A stretch of DNA of 64,000 nucleotides from Bacillus_BD sp963765265. Its GTDB lineage: Bacteria > Bacillota > Bacilli > Bacillales > Cytobacillaceae. Below, piece by piece: positions 1-9,757 of the stretch; the stretch's first letter is position 1; each line of letters starts with the position of its first letter. The notes under the pieces are model-generated. The model did not search any database, was not told where the DNA came from, and saw only the letters and a list, made by a program, of their open reading frames with translations. The stretch covers positions 62,001 through 126,000 of the forward strand of contig CAVXVN010000011.1 of the NCBI GenBank assembly GCA_963765265.1, written 5' to 3'. The position numbers and the translations under genes were made by a program.

Positions 1-162
1 CAGTTTAAAAACGGAGGAAGAGACATTTCCATTCCAATATGATCATTCACTATAATATTGGAATGGAAACTAAAGTTGAATTACTATTTACGATTTGAAA
101 AGAGACACAATCAATAATCTAAAGCCATAACTGTCTATTCATTTTTTTAGTTAAAAAAAAGC

Positions 163-212
163 AAAACCCAACAAACTCAAGTCATGTTGAAACTTAAGTT
201 TTTTGGGTTTTT
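163..212 (-). terminator. Terminator of the GH18 gene
   Basis: Arms AAAACCCA plus ACAAACTCAAG (163-181) and their partner at 193-212 form an imperfect hairpin. Read on the minus strand it is followed by a run of eight T, so it fits a Rho-independent terminator just after the stop of the GH18 gene. Bases 1-162 hold no gene that I can see. Confidence 0.65.
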
Positions 213-216
213 AAAG

Positions 217-1404
217 TTATTGATTCTGTTGTTCTAACGCATATTGATTTTCAGACTGGAAGACTTCAGAAATAGCCTGTGTTAAACTGTGTGATCCTTC
301 AGCGTCATGGCCCAGCTCCCACATCATCATACCGCCGAATCCATGGTCAAGTGCTAGCTTTGTTTTCTTTTTAATGGTCTCTTCACCATTATAATAGTAG
401 GTTTGTCCGTTGATTTTGACGGTATCACTTTCAGCATGAAGTGGATTGTTCTCAATAATTGTCGCATAGGAAATTTGCTTGCTCTTTGGATTTTCCGGTT
501 GAGCATAGAAGGGAACACCCAATACAAGTTTCTCTTTTGATATCTGATGGTTTTCAAATAGGCTCGTCCAATAGTTTACGATATTCTTAGTATAAGGATA
601 TGGAGACAAGTTAGATGCAATGTAGCCATCGTCCCACTGTCCATCATAAGCCATGATATTGACATGATCTACATTTTTAAACATAGAAGGTTCATACACA
701 ACATTATTGATTTCAGTTCCGGCAACACTATGAACCTTAGCATTAACTGCGATCGAAAGTTCTTTGTTTTTTTGATGAAGAAGATCGCTTAATTCTTTCG
801 TGAAAAAGGCTAGATTTTGAGCATCTTCCTTTGAACGAGGATGTTCAAAATCAATATCAATGCCATCAAGATTTTCACGATCTGCAATATTTATGAGTTC
901 TTGAACGAGTTGCGTTCTGGCTGTAGGGTCAGAAATGGCTTCTTTAAAATAATCATAAGATTTTCCTCCGCTGATATGAAACCATCCACCTATAGCTAAC
1001 ATGACTTTTGTATCCTGTTTATGGGCGTTTGAAACCGTTGTTCGTAAGTTATTTAAAGCCGATTCCCCATTTAAAAGTAGATGACCGTCCATAGTCGGAT
1101 GGGCAAAGGAGAAGATAATGTGAGTGAGTTCGGAATAATCGATTGTTTGTGGATCACGAAAATCCTGAACATAGCCTATTAACACCTTATTGTCGTCTTC
1201 TTTTTCTTTATTTTGTGGTTCGATTTCTTCTATTGTTTTGTTCTTTTCGGTTTGATCGTTTGAAGTTTGTTTCTTGTTACTATTTTCACCGTTCTCTGTA
1301 ATCTCTTGAGATTTGTCGTTTGGTGAAACCCATACTCCTGTATAAAAACCTCCGATAAAAGTCAGTATCAAAACCAGTGATAGGAGGAGATTTTGTTTTT
1401 TCAT
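217..1404 (-). CDS. Secreted or membrane-anchored GH18 (chitinase-like) glycoside hydrolase
   Basis: The 395-residue protein starts with a hydrophobic signal or anchor segment (about residues 5-26), followed by a charged, Asn/Lys/Glu-rich linker to about residue 72 and a GH18 barrel to the end. The catalytic signature DxxDxDxE is present as D180, D183, D185 and E187, with E187 as the expected acid/base; the SxGG-like strand is seen as LAIGGW near 137-141 and the MAYD motif lies further on. GH18 enzymes hydrolyse beta-1,4-GlcNAc polymers with retention through substrate assistance. No LysM or chitin-binding module is visible, so chitin, cell-wall or N-glycan substrate is open. The start is supported by a GAGGAGG ribosome site on the minus strand. 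It is a single-gene unit with its own terminator. Confidence 0.85.
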   Translation of the reverse strand: MKKQNLLLSLVLILTFIGGFYTGVWVSPNDKSQEITENGENSNKKQTSNDQTEKNKTIEEIEPQNKEKEDDNKVLIGYVQDFRDPQTIDYSELTHIIFSFAHPTMDGHLLLNGESALNNLRTTVSNAHKQDTKVMLAIGGWFHISGGKSYDYFKEAISDPTARTQLVQELINIADRENLDGIDIDFEHPRSKEDAQNLAFFTKELSDLLHQKNKELSIAVNAKVHSVAGTEINNVVYEPSMFKNVDHVNIMAYDGQWDDGYIASNLSPYPYTKNIVNYWTSLFENHQISKEKLVLGVPFYAQPENPKSKQISYATIIENNPLHAESDTVKINGQTYYYNGEETIKKKTKLALDHGFGGMMMWELGHDAEGSHSLTQAISEVFQSENQYALEQQNQ

Positions 1405-1612
1405 AGATGTTTGCCTCCTCTGACAATCTAGTACATTTCTAATAGTAACAAAAAAGCAATTCCATAGGGGATGGTAATATCAGACAAACAGGGTGTCCGT
1501 TCTAGACTGCTAAAAATGTAACAAACGCCTTTAAATATCGCTCTAAATTTCTTTATTTTGATTCTAATGGTAGAATAGAATGAGTCAAATTACATAAAAA
1601 AGGAAGAGTTGT

Positions 1613-2201
1613 ATGAAAAATTCAAAAAAAGTTTTGCTCGCGTTTTTGATCATTGATTATCGTTGTATTTCTAATTATCTTTTTTAAAGGAGCCGCTGAT
1701 TCATCAGGAGTCACGGATGCTACAGAAGCTGATGAGACTTCCGAAGTGGCAAAAGAAATGAGTTACTTGAAAGATACGGAAAAACTATACGTTGTTAAGG
1801 AGTTTAGTGTCAAGAAAGACAGAGACATTGAATATGAACAAAATTTCATTGGTGATTCTAAAGGATTTAATACTTGGTATGGTGCGGAGACTTTTTTAGA
1901 AAAAGAGAACCAAAAAGGATTATTTTATGGTAGGGATAAAGTGTTGGCCTATCCGGTAGAAGTAGGGAAGACATGGAATATTGAATCTTATACATTTACC
2001 ATTGAATCTGTCAATAAAACGATTGAAATACCTGCTGGTACCTATGAGAACGTAGTAGAAGTTAAAACAACCGAAAAAGGTGTAGACGGATATAGCACAA
2101 CCTATTTTGCAAAGGGAGTAGGTCAAATTCTTCGGGAATCTGTGGATGCTAATTCTGAAAAAACAATCAGATTTGAAATACTAGAAATAAAGGATAAATG
2201 A
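1613..2201 (+). CDS. Membrane-anchored hypothetical protein (one frameshift)
   Basis: The likely start is ATG 1613 after AAAAAGGAAGAG. That frame gives MKNSKKVLLAFLII and then stops; from about 1654 the +1 frame continues as IIVVFLIIFFKG. Removing one base near 1654-1656 gives one 195-residue protein with an N-terminal membrane anchor and an extracytoplasmic domain of about 165 residues. The C-terminal half has the pattern IPAGTYENVVEVK, then TYFAKGVGQILRE, a layout common in Bacillus surface lipoprotein-like proteins of unknown role that resemble DUF3108/TapB-like beta-barrel folds. No lipobox Cys is seen. I cannot assign a function. The frameshift is probably a sequencing error, as in many other genes here. 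Confidence 0.55.
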
Positions 2202-2245
2202 TGGAAGTCTTCTTTATTTACCAATCTTAAGAATTAATGAGTATG

Positions 2246-2282
2246 AAAAAGGACGATTATGGCTGACATAATCGTCCTTTTT
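2246..2282. terminator. Bidirectional terminator between convergent genes
   Basis: Perfect 16-bp stem: AAAAAGGACGATTATG (2246-2261), loop GCTGA, and its complement (2267-2282). A/T tracts on both outer sides let it serve the hypothetical protein gene on the plus strand and dbpA on the minus strand. Confidence 0.85.
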
Positions 2283-2292
2283 GAGGATTTAT

Positions 2293-3736
2293 TTAATGGC
2301 CTAGACTCACTTTTAGCTTCTTGCCTTTAATAGGTGTATTTTCTAAGGCTTGTATGACGAGTGAGCCTTTTCCATTCAGAATATCTACATAGGATAAATG
2401 ATCTTGAATGGTGATGATACCAATATCATCTGCGGTTACTCCAGGGATTTTTGTAATGGTTCCAACAAAATCGACTGGTCGAAGCTTCTTGTTTTTTCCA
2501 CCGTTGAAATGTAGTTTCATGATGTCTTGGTTGATTCGGGCCGTTTTATTATTTCTAACGACACGACGACCGTGTATTTTTTCTTCGAAAGCCGCTTTTC
2601 CTGCAGAAACTTCTTGTTCACTTAGGAGCTTCCATTGCAGGGATCTCAAAGCCAATGTATCTTTCAATTGCTTTAAGATATTTCTCTTCATAAGGTGTCG
2701 CTAACGTGATCGCTTTTCCTTTATTGCCGGCACGACCCGTTCTGCCTGTCCGGTGGACATAGCTTTCTCTTTCCATTGGTACATCAAAGTTGATGACATG
2801 GGTCACATTATCAATATCAATTCCTCGTGCGGCAACATCAGTGGCCACAAGATAGCGGAAATTCCCCATTTTAAAACCATCCATAACAGCAAATCGATCT
2901 TCCTGTTCCAAACCTCCATGGAGTCTTTCACAAGAATAATTGGATTCTTCCAATTCGGTGAACACAGTATCAACATGTTCTTTTGTTTTGCAAAAAATGA
3001 TACAACTGTCTGGGTTTTCAACGACGGTAACATCTTTAAGAAGAGAAATCTTTTCATGCTCTTTCACTTGAATGACAAAATGTTCAATGGTATCTGTCGT
3101 GATTCCAGAAGAAGCCATCTCGATTTGAATAGGATCTTTCATATATTCATGACAGAGTTTCTCAACATCTTTAGGCAATGTTGCTGAAAATACCATCGTT
3201 ACTCTGTTTAATGAAAGTTCTTGTATGATCGCTTCTACTTTATCGATAAAGCCCATATTCAGCATTTCATCGGCTTCATCGATGATAAGAAACTTTACTT
3301 GGTCTAAAACGAGCGTTTCTCTTTCGATGTGATCCAAGACACGTCCAGGTGTACCAACAACGACATGTGTTTTCTGCTTCAATTCTTCTTTTTGTTTCGT
3401 AAATGGTTCTTTTCCATAAAGAGCCATCGCTTTAATCCGTTTAAACCTTCCGATATTTGTTAGATCTTCCCGAACTTGAGCAGCAAGCTCCCTAGTGGGT
3501 GTAAGAATTAAGGCCTGTGGCTTTTTTTCTTCCCATTCAATCATTTCACAAATAGGGATACCATAGGCTGCAGTCTTGCCACTGCCTGTTTGAGATTTTA
3601 CGACAAGATCCTTTTTTTCCAAGGCTAATGGGAGTACTTCTTGCTGAACCTCTGTCGGAGTTTCGTATTTCAATACAGAAAGGGCTCTTTTTACTTCTTC
3701 GCTTAATTGATAGTCCTCAAAACTTTTTTCATTCAT
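2293..3736 (-). CDS. dbpA: DEAD-box RNA helicase DbpA/YxiN (one frameshift)
   Basis: This is an ATP-dependent RNA helicase of the DbpA family, which acts on 23S rRNA hairpin 92 during 50S assembly. The first 372 residues carry the Q motif, Walker A SQTGSGKT (48-55), DEAD (153-156), SAT, and motif VI HRTGRTGRAG. The C-terminal RNA-binding domain (with MKLHFNGGKNKK and TADDIGIITI, as in YxiN) follows in another frame. Removing one base at about 2621-2624 joins EIPAMEAP to SEQEVSAGKAAFEE and gives a 480-residue protein, the usual length. The break is therefore most likely an insertion error; if real, the helicase core would lose its rRNA-targeting domain. Confidence 0.9.
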
Positions 3737-4040
3737 GTATAAACCTCATTTTTTTTATTATTCGACATATGTAATAGGATTGCTATCAAAGAACGATCAT
3801 ATGCATAACTGAATATGGTTCATTATACTTGAACTGCGAAATAAATCGACAATTATTTTAAATTCATAATGAATCATACATGACTGGAGGGAAATAGGAA
3901 GAGTTTCTTTTTTGCCATGCTGTTAAGCCTTGAAATCCACTCTAGACTAGCGTTTAAGAGCATCAACAAACTGAAAATGCGAAATCATTTTATACTGATT
4001 TTCATGAGATATTATTTAAATATGTATATAAAATTCGCTT

Positions 4041-4062
4041 CGATGTGACATTTGTCACATCG
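4041..4062. promoter_or_regulatory. DesR-type operator upstream of the desaturase
   Basis: Inverted repeat CGATGTGACA, TT, TGTCACATCG (10-2-10) lies about 90 bp before the des start, followed by a half site TATGACAC at 4066. The ATGACA/TGTCAT core resembles the DesR operator of Bacillus subtilis des as I recall it. The rest of 3737-4149 holds AT-rich promoter DNA and no gene. Confidence 0.6.
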
Positions 4063-4149
4063 TTTGTATGACACCTGATACTAACAAGTCCATTTCACAT
4101 CCTTTATACTTTGAAATAACGAGACAAACAAAGAAGGGAATTCAAATAA

Positions 4150-5145
4150 ATGACCTTACAAAATACGAAAACTTTGAAAAAACAAATCGCTCCATTTGAA
4201 AAATCATCGACAAATAAAAGTGTATGGCAGATCATCAACACAGTATTGCCATTTATGGCACTATGGTACTTGCCTATATAAGCCTGTCTGTATCTTATTG
4301 GTTAGCACTCGTTCCCATTGTGATCGCTGCAGGATTTTTGACAAGAATTTTCATTATCTTTCATGATTGCACCCATCATTCCTTTTTTAAAAACCGTCGT
4401 GCCAATCGAATCGTTGGGACAGCCATGGGTGTTTTAACTGTATTCCCTTTTGATCAGTGGGGGCATGAGCATTCCGTTCATCACGCGACAAGTGGTAACT
4501 TGGATAAACGCGGTACAGGTGATATTTGGACATTGACAGTAGATGAATATTTAGCAGCACCACGTTAACTTCGTTTTGCCTACCGATTTTACCGTAATCC
4601 ATTGGTTATGTTCGGAATAGGACCCATTTATGTATTCCTTCTTGAAAAATAGATTTAACCGTAAAGGTGCCAAAAAGAAGGAACGTATGAACACTTATTT
4701 GACGAATGTTCTGATCGTTGCTTTGATTGGATTGCTTTCATGGGCAATTGGATGGCAGTCATTTCTTTTAGTACAGGGATCTATTTTCTTCCTATCGGGT
4801 TCAGTAGGTATTTGGCTGTTTTATGTACAGCATACTTTTGAAGATTCTTATTTTGAAGAAGATAAAGAATGGGAATATGTGAAAGCAGCTGTGGAAGGAA
4901 GTTCTTTCTATAAGCTTCCAAAAGTAATGCAATTTTTAACTGGAAATATTGGGTTTCACCATGTTCACCATTTAAGTCCAAGAGTTCCTAACTATAAATT
5001 AGAAGCGGCACACAACAATACGCCTCCATTAGAAAACGTACCAACGATTTCTCTTACTACAAGTTTGAAGTCGCTCCGTTTCCGTCTATGGGATGAGAAA
5101 AGTAAGAATTTCGTGAGTTTTAAAGATGTTAAAGCATTTAGCTAA
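4150..5145 (+). pseudogene. des: Broken acyl-lipid delta-5 desaturase (Des)
   Basis: The three reading-frame pieces match B. subtilis Des along its whole length. All three histidine boxes of membrane desaturases survive: HDCTHH, HSVHH and HHVHH. There are at least three lesions: a missing base near 4271 (the first frame ends after ALWYLPI), an in-frame TAA at 4566-4568 after DEYLAAPR, and a frameshift near 4645 before KNRFNRKGAKKK. Des introduces a cis double bond into membrane phospholipid acyl chains on cooling. A stop plus two frame changes in 1 kb, beside a broken desR, argue for real inactivation rather than a single sequencing error, though the latter cannot be excluded. Confidence 0.8.
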
Positions 5146-5196
5146 AAAGAGAATTTCCGTTCAAGTAAAACCTGAACTATAATTCACCTTCTTAGA

Positions 5197-5227
5197 AGAA
5201 ACTCCCCATTGTGTATGGGGAGTTTCT
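5197..5227 (+). terminator. Terminator after des
   Basis: Perfect 13-bp stem AGAAACTCCCCAT (5197-5209), loop TGTGT, complement 5215-5227, then a T-rich tail. It separates des from the desR remnant. Confidence 0.8.
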
Positions 5228-5263
5228 GTTTCATAATAGCTTCGACATAAGGAGAGAACAAAG

Positions 5264-5813
5264 ATGATTCGAATTGTCATTGCTGAGGATCAGGAAATGC
5301 TGTTGGGAGTAATAGGTTCTCTTCTCAATTTGGAAGAGGATATTGAAGTGATTGGTCAGGCAAGAAATGGAAAAGAGGCTATTACTCTTGTAAACCGATT
5401 GAAGCCCGATGTGTGTATTATGGATATTGAAATGCCTGATAATGAACGGACTTGAGGCAGCGGATGCTTTAAGATCAACGGAATGTAAGGTAATTATTTT
5501 AACAACCTTTGCAAAGAAGGGTTATTTTGAACGTGCAGTAAAGGCGAATGTAAGAGGTTATTTATTGAAGGACAGTCCTGGTGAGGAGTTAGCCAGTTCC
5601 ATTCGCAGTATTATGGATGGAAATCAAATCTATTCAACTGAACTTATGGACCATGATACTAGTGATAACGAACGTGAAACTGAAGTGTTAGAACTGTTGA
5701 CTTGATAAGCCAATCACAAATGAAATCTCCAACTCAGCCTAATAATTCAATTGGAACATGTCAGAAATTATTTTTCAGCAATAATGGAAAAAATGAAGTT
5801 ACCAACGGGTTGA
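5264..5813 (+). pseudogene. desR: Decayed DesR-type response regulator
   Basis: The receiver domain is clear: MIRIVIAEDQEMLLG, phosphoacceptor Asp in VCIMDIEMP, then ANVRGYLLKDSP as in DesR. A one-base insertion near 5443-5445 breaks the frame between EMP and MNGLEAAD. The second frame ends at TGA 5703-5705 after VLELLT, before the DNA-binding domain. Beyond it, remnants of the LuxR-type helix-turn-helix are readable in shifted frames (TNEIS, then VRNYFSAIMEKMK), ending at a stop at 5811-5813. No DesK kinase is present upstream. Together with broken des this suggests loss of the whole cold-response pathway. From 5814 to 5922 I see nothing further. Confidence 0.75.
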
Positions 5814-5922
5814 AAAACAAAAGGATCAATCACTCAATATTAGTTGATCATATAAATGGTTGATTATAATCAGATAATGCCATCACTTTTCCATAATGGT
5901 GCGCTTATATGATTTATTATAT

Positions 5923-6766
5923 TTAAAATTCTTCATATATAGCAGGATCTTGATTGTTAATTCGACCATCAGGGCGAGTTAATTCTGAAATCATGCTCAT
6001 TTCTTGTTTCATCTAAAGAAAAGTCAAAAATCGATATATTTTCAAGTTGTCTTACTGGAGATGCAGATTTAGGAATGGCAATGGCCCCAAGTTGATAATG
6101 CCAACGTAAAATAACTTGTGAAATAGTCTTGTTATGCTGTTCAGCAATCGTTTGAATCGTTTCAATTTGTAAGTCTTTAAGCCCTCGAGTAAATGGACTC
6201 CAAGATTCTGTCGTAATGTTATGCTCTTCATGCCATTTTCTTTGTTGTTCTTGATTGAAAAATGGATGTAATTCAATTTGGTTGATGCTTGGCTTAACTC
6301 CGGTTTCCTTTTCTAAACGCTCAATATGTTCAGGTAAGAAATTACAAACACCAATCGAACGAATAAGACCCCATTTTTTAGCGTCAATTAATGCTTGCCA
6401 CGCTTCTACATATAGATCCTTACTTGGATTTGGCCAATGAATCAGATATAAATCATAATAGTCTAGATGGGCACGATATAAGGATTCTTGAATCGTAGAA
6501 ACCGCTTTATCATACTCTTGATAGCGACCAGGTAATTTAGATGTAATTCTTAATTGTTCTCGTGAAACAGAACTGCGTCGAACAGCTTCACCTACAGTTC
6601 CTTCGTTTTCGTAATTATAAGCAGAATCAATCAGTCGATACCCTATATCAATGGCACTTTGTATCGCATTGGCACCTTCATTCCCCTTAAGCGTATATGT
6701 ACCCAAACCTATAACTGGTAAAGTAACTCCATCATTTAGTGTAATCTCTGGTATTCGTTTATTCAT
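5923..6766 (-). CDS. Aldo/keto reductase (C-terminal frameshift)
   Basis: NADPH-dependent aldo/keto reductase of the bacterial AKR5-like group (YvgN/YtbE type). Recognisable are GLGTYTL and the active-site region RLIDSAYNYENEGTVGEA with Asp and Tyr, then the Lys of TSKLPG and the LIHWP strand. In the given frame the protein ends after residue 265 at a stop in 5969-5971. Removing one base near 6003-6007 changes the end to DETEMSMISELTRPDGRIN and extends it to a stop at 5923, giving 280 residues and the usual AKR C-terminal loop. The substrate is unknown. A good ribosome site (AGGAGTG) precedes ATG 6766. It stands alone. Confidence 0.85.
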
Positions 6767-6859
6767 AAAGAATCACTCCTTTTCATAATACCTTAAGATT
6801 ACCATAATTATGAAAAAAATTGTTAGATTTAGTTTTTGTGATACTAATGACTAATTAAA

Positions 6860-6887
6860 AAAACTCCTGTTTATGTACAGGAGTTTT
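6860..6887 (-). terminator. Terminator of the YjcZ-tail repeat gene
   Basis: Stem AAAACTCCTGT (6860-6870), loop TTATGT, complement 6877-6887, with T-rich flanks on the minus strand. It lies just past the stop of the minus-strand gene ending at 6903. Confidence 0.75.
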
Positions 6888-6902
6888 CTAAGAAGAAACT
6901 TG

Positions 6903-7292
6903 CTATTTGTAGTCCTTATCTCCATGAAAATGAAAAGTACAAGAACCAACAATGATTAATAAAATAAACAACACTACGATGAGCACAAAAGAACCGCAGC
7001 CACGAGAAGGATAACAATTTTCATAGGCAGGACCCGCATACCCGCATGACAATTCAGGTTGGAAAGGCATATTAGCGCCCATAACCGGTGCTATGTTTTC
7101 GTGGGGGAAAGGCATATTAGCGCCCATAATCGGTGCTACGTTTTCGTGGGGGAAAGGCATATTAGCCCCCATCATCGGTGCTATGTTTTCGTGGGGGAAA
7201 GGCATATTAGCCCCCATCATCGGTGCTACGTTTTCATAGGGGAAAGGCATATTGGACCCCATAGAAGGTGCTACATTAACATTATTATACAT
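6903..7292 (-). CDS. Small repeat protein with YjcZ-like membrane tail
   Basis: The 129-residue protein starts at ATG 7292 after AAAGGAAGTG; an upstream extension is possible but has no ribosome site. Five 15-residue repeats of the form ENVAPMMGANMPFPH make up residues 6 to about 80. A short Cys/Gly/Tyr-rich linker follows (ELSCGYAGPAYENCYPSRGCG), then one hydrophobic helix FVLIVVLFILLIIVGSC and a His/Asp/Lys tail. The helix closely resembles the conserved FALIVVLFILLIIVG core of YjcZ-family small sporulation membrane proteins, which normally carry only a short Gly/Tyr-rich head. A spore-surface or membrane role is inferred, not shown. The repeat head is unusual. Confidence 0.65.
   Translation of the reverse strand: MYNNVNVAPSMGSNMPFPYENVAPMMGANMPFPHENIAPMMGANMPFPHENVAPIMGANMPFPHENIAPVMGANMPFQPELSCGYAGPAYENCYPSRGCGSFVLIVVLFILLIIVGSCTFHFHGDKDYK
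7063..7287 (-). repeat. Five 45-bp tandem repeats within a coding region
   Basis: Units begin at 7063, 7108, 7153, 7198 and 7243, each with the start AAAGGCATATT on the plus strand. The middle units are nearly identical (single-base changes such as GCGCCC/GCCCCC), and the last is degenerate. The 45-bp period keeps the frame and encodes the 15-residue protein repeat. Recent unit duplication or slippage is likely. Confidence 0.95.
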
Positions 7293-7476
7293 ATTAACAC
7301 TTCCTTTTGTTTTATTGAGAATGATTATGTCGGAGATACTATATATCATACACTCAAAGAGGAAATTGGAGCCCGTACAAATAAAAATGGGTTTAGGAAC
7401 AGGGATATAAAAGAAACGATTCAAAAGAAACTAATAGAATGCCAACAGCATGATCAAGTTAATGTCTAGAGATTTT

Positions 7477-7531
7477 GGGTCAGTCCCCAATCTGCTAAAG
7501 CATTAATACAGCGGGGGACTACCCTTTTTTT
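7477..7531 (+). terminator. Terminator-like hairpin upstream of the C-N hydrolase
   Basis: GGGTCAGTCCCC (7477-7488) pairs with GGGGACTACCC (7514-7524), with one bulged C, and is followed by seven T. The gene it ends is unclear: a short plus-strand reading stretch (about 7320-7469) ends just before it but has no recognisable start or family. It may be the relic of a lost gene, or a leader attenuator for the gene at 7614. Confidence 0.45.
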
Positions 7532-7613
7532 CGAAAATAACATTTAGGATTAACATGCATAGTGATATGATTTTCATCATGGAGAGCATTTAAATATCAA
7601 AAAAGGGGGAGTT

Positions 7614-8381
7614 GTGTTGAGGAAAATAAAAATAGCTTTTTTACACTTATTACCTATTTCTGGAGATATTCAATATAATCAAGATTTAATTGAAAGAGCA
7701 GTGAAACTCGCAGCAGTTAAACATGTGGATTGGATAATAACACCAGAATTAGCTGTAAGTGGGTTGCAATTTTCTCGAAAAATTGGTACGGATTGGATTA
7801 AACAGCAACCCGAAGAATGGATGATCCATTTTTGTGCTTTGGTTAAGTCTATAAACACGAATGTTTTTCTTGGTTGTCCTGAAAAATCGGATGATGGGGA
7901 GCTTTATAATTCAGTATTTGTGATTAATAGAGACGGAAATTTAATCGGAAGGCAAAGTAAGATCGCCACTATTTCAGATGGCTGGTGTCAATCAGGTACA
8001 TCCATTGAAACGATTGATTTGGAAGGCATGAAAGTTGGAATTATGATATGTGCAGATGCTTATACAGACAAGATAGCAAGTACCTTATTAGCGAAAGGAG
8101 CAGAAATGATAGTAGCCCCATCTTCTTGGGGACCAGGTTTACATGGGCCAAACGGTGAGTGGGAACAGCGATCACTCGATACTGGATTGCCTTTATTTGT
8201 CTGTAATCGAACGGGAGAAGAAGAAACCGTTACTTTTTGGAAAGCAGAAAGTATGATCATTAAAAATGGGAAACGTCTTCTGTCACATAAATCCGAACAA
8301 TCGGCCATTTTAACTTTTGAATGGAATGTTGAAAAGATGGATTTAATTTCTTCTGATTTTCAAGTTGAATATATATCTTAA
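7614..8381 (+). CDS. Carbon-nitrogen hydrolase (nitrilase superfamily)
   Basis: The 255-residue cytoplasmic protein has the Glu-Lys-Cys triad of the nitrilase superfamily: Glu in IITPELAVSG (near 44), Lys in GRQSKIATIS, and Cys in GIMICADAY. The WGPG stretch after the Cys strand is also typical. Members hydrolyse amides, ureas or nitriles, and the substrate cannot be read from the sequence. The start is GTG 7614 or the adjacent TTG 7617, both after AAAAGGGGGAG. It is a single gene with no obvious partners. Between 8382 and 8595 I see only promoter-like AT-rich DNA. Confidence 0.8.
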   Translation: MLRKIKIAFLHLLPISGDIQYNQDLIERAVKLAAVKHVDWIITPELAVSGLQFSRKIGTDWIKQQPEEWMIHFCALVKSINTNVFLGCPEKSDDGELYNSVFVINRDGNLIGRQSKIATISDGWCQSGTSIETIDLEGMKVGIMICADAYTDKIASTLLAKGAEMIVAPSSWGPGLHGPNGEWEQRSLDTGLPLFVCNRTGEEETVTFWKAESMIIKNGKRLLSHKSEQSAILTFEWNVEKMDLISSDFQVEYIS

Positions 8382-8595
8382 TGAAGGAGAGAGACAAGTA
8401 GTACAGAATTAACCTTTTTCATATTAGAATATTGTTTTTCAAAAGTTTAAGTTGTTCCGTTAAAAGGCCATTTTCTTGAATAACACTTAATAAGGGAATT
8501 AGATATTTATGTTAAAATATAAAGAGAATTATGAAATAATTTATGTACTAATAGATAAGTAAAAGAAATAACGAATAGGGAAAAGGGGATTGAAA

Positions 8596-9105
8596 ATGGA
8601 TGTAAGATATCCAATTGGGAAATTACAAGTTCCTGAAAAAGTAACATTAGAAAATATTCAAGAATGGCTAAAGGAAATCGAAACTTACACGATTCGATTA
8701 AGAGAAACTGTTGACTCATTAAGTGATGAGGAATTAAGCAGAACATATCGTGATGGTAGCTGGACAGTTCGTCAACTTGTTCATCACATTGCAGATTCTC
8801 AGTTGAACATGTATCAACGTTTGAAGCTGGCTTTAACAGATGAGAATCCAACAGTACCAGCTTTTGATGAAGAAAAGTGGGCTATTCAACCGGATACAAA
8901 GCTTCCTATAGAAAGTTCTATTAAAATGCTAGAAGGTATAAATGAGCGCATCGTATCTTTAGGATATAGTTTAACTGAAGAGCAATTAGATCGAGCTTTT
9001 ACTCACCAGAAAAACGGTAAAATAACAGTTGCAACAAAAGTTGCAAAATTAGCTTGGCACGAAGAGCACCACTTAGCCCATATAAAAATCGCATTATCAA
9101 AATAA
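8596..9105 (+). CDS. YfiT/DinB-like metal-dependent hydrolase or thiol transferase
   Basis: The 169-residue helical-bundle protein resembles B. subtilis YfiT, a DinB/BstA-fold metal protein. Expected metal ligands are His of VRQLVHHIADSQ near 65 and the pair in WHEEHHLAHI near the C-terminus (three His on two helices). This fold includes bacillithiol S-transferases and hydrolases of unknown substrate. ATG 8596 is seven bases after AAAAGGGG, so it is preferred over TTG 8590. It has its own promoter region and no operon partner. Confidence 0.8.
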   Translation: MDVRYPIGKLQVPEKVTLENIQEWLKEIETYTIRLRETVDSLSDEELSRTYRDGSWTVRQLVHHIADSQLNMYQRLKLALTDENPTVPAFDEEKWAIQPDTKLPIESSIKMLEGINERIVSLGYSLTEEQLDRAFTHQKNGKITVATKVAKLAWHEEHHLAHIKIALSK

Positions 9106-9757
9106 TACAATATGTATGGAATTGGCTTATCGAACTTCGATATTTTTTAAAAATAAGGAGAGTTCGGCTTTTTGGTCGTTGAAGATGTCATTGTAAAAGA
9201 AATTGAAAAGAGAAAAAAGAAATCGAATCCAAAAAGTCAATGCGACATAAACAGTCATTTGATTAATTTGCTGGATGAAAAGGATAAACATTCGTTCTTA
9301 TAGCCGTTTTTAGTAGATCATATAGGGTATCAATAAGGGCAAATGAATTACTTTTAATCCCTTAGGAACTATAACGATATGGAATACGTAGATCGTAGAG
9401 ATGGTTTTTAAAAGGGGTGGAATCTATATTTTTGATTCTCTCATAAATGTATACAGACAGTTTGTCCAATGGCTAGGGGGGAGAATACCTTTTCATTTTT
9501 TAACTACAACAAGTACATACTAGGAAGGTCAACGAAATAAAAGGTGGTAAAAACCGGGAGCAATATGAGCCGGATATGGAACGAAATCACTTTTATAACT
9601 GAATTCCCCGATAATAGCTTAGGTATTTAAATAAATGTAGAAAATATTTCATTTTTAAACTAACAATACTATATTATAATTAAACTAATTATTGTTCACT
9701 ATTTCACATAATTAGGTTTATCATAATAAATTTACATATTAACGAGGAGTGATTTAA
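9106..9757. other. Intergenic stretch with one weak small ORF
   Basis: This 650-bp stretch has no family I recognise. A 43-codon frame from TTG 9172 (11 bases after AAGGAG) to TAG 9303 encodes a Lys-rich peptide beginning LVVEDVIVKEIEKRKKK; it could be a small protein or a gene relic. The remainder (9304-9757) is AT-rich with stops in all frames and ends in the promoter and AACGAGGAG ribosome site of the next gene. Confidence 0.3.

Noticed and set aside
2753..3187. Long plus-strand frame opposite dbpA
   Set aside because: Antisense shadow of conserved helicase motifs, with no family signature of its own.
7063..7287. CRISPR-like regular repeats
   Set aside because: Units are contiguous without unique spacers, in frame, and part of a coding region; no cas genes are present.
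7059..7469. Plus-strand reading frame with repeated RHIS(A/P)H units
   Set aside because: It is the antisense shadow of the 45-bp repeats of the minus-strand gene, which has a ribosome site, a recognisable membrane tail and a terminator.
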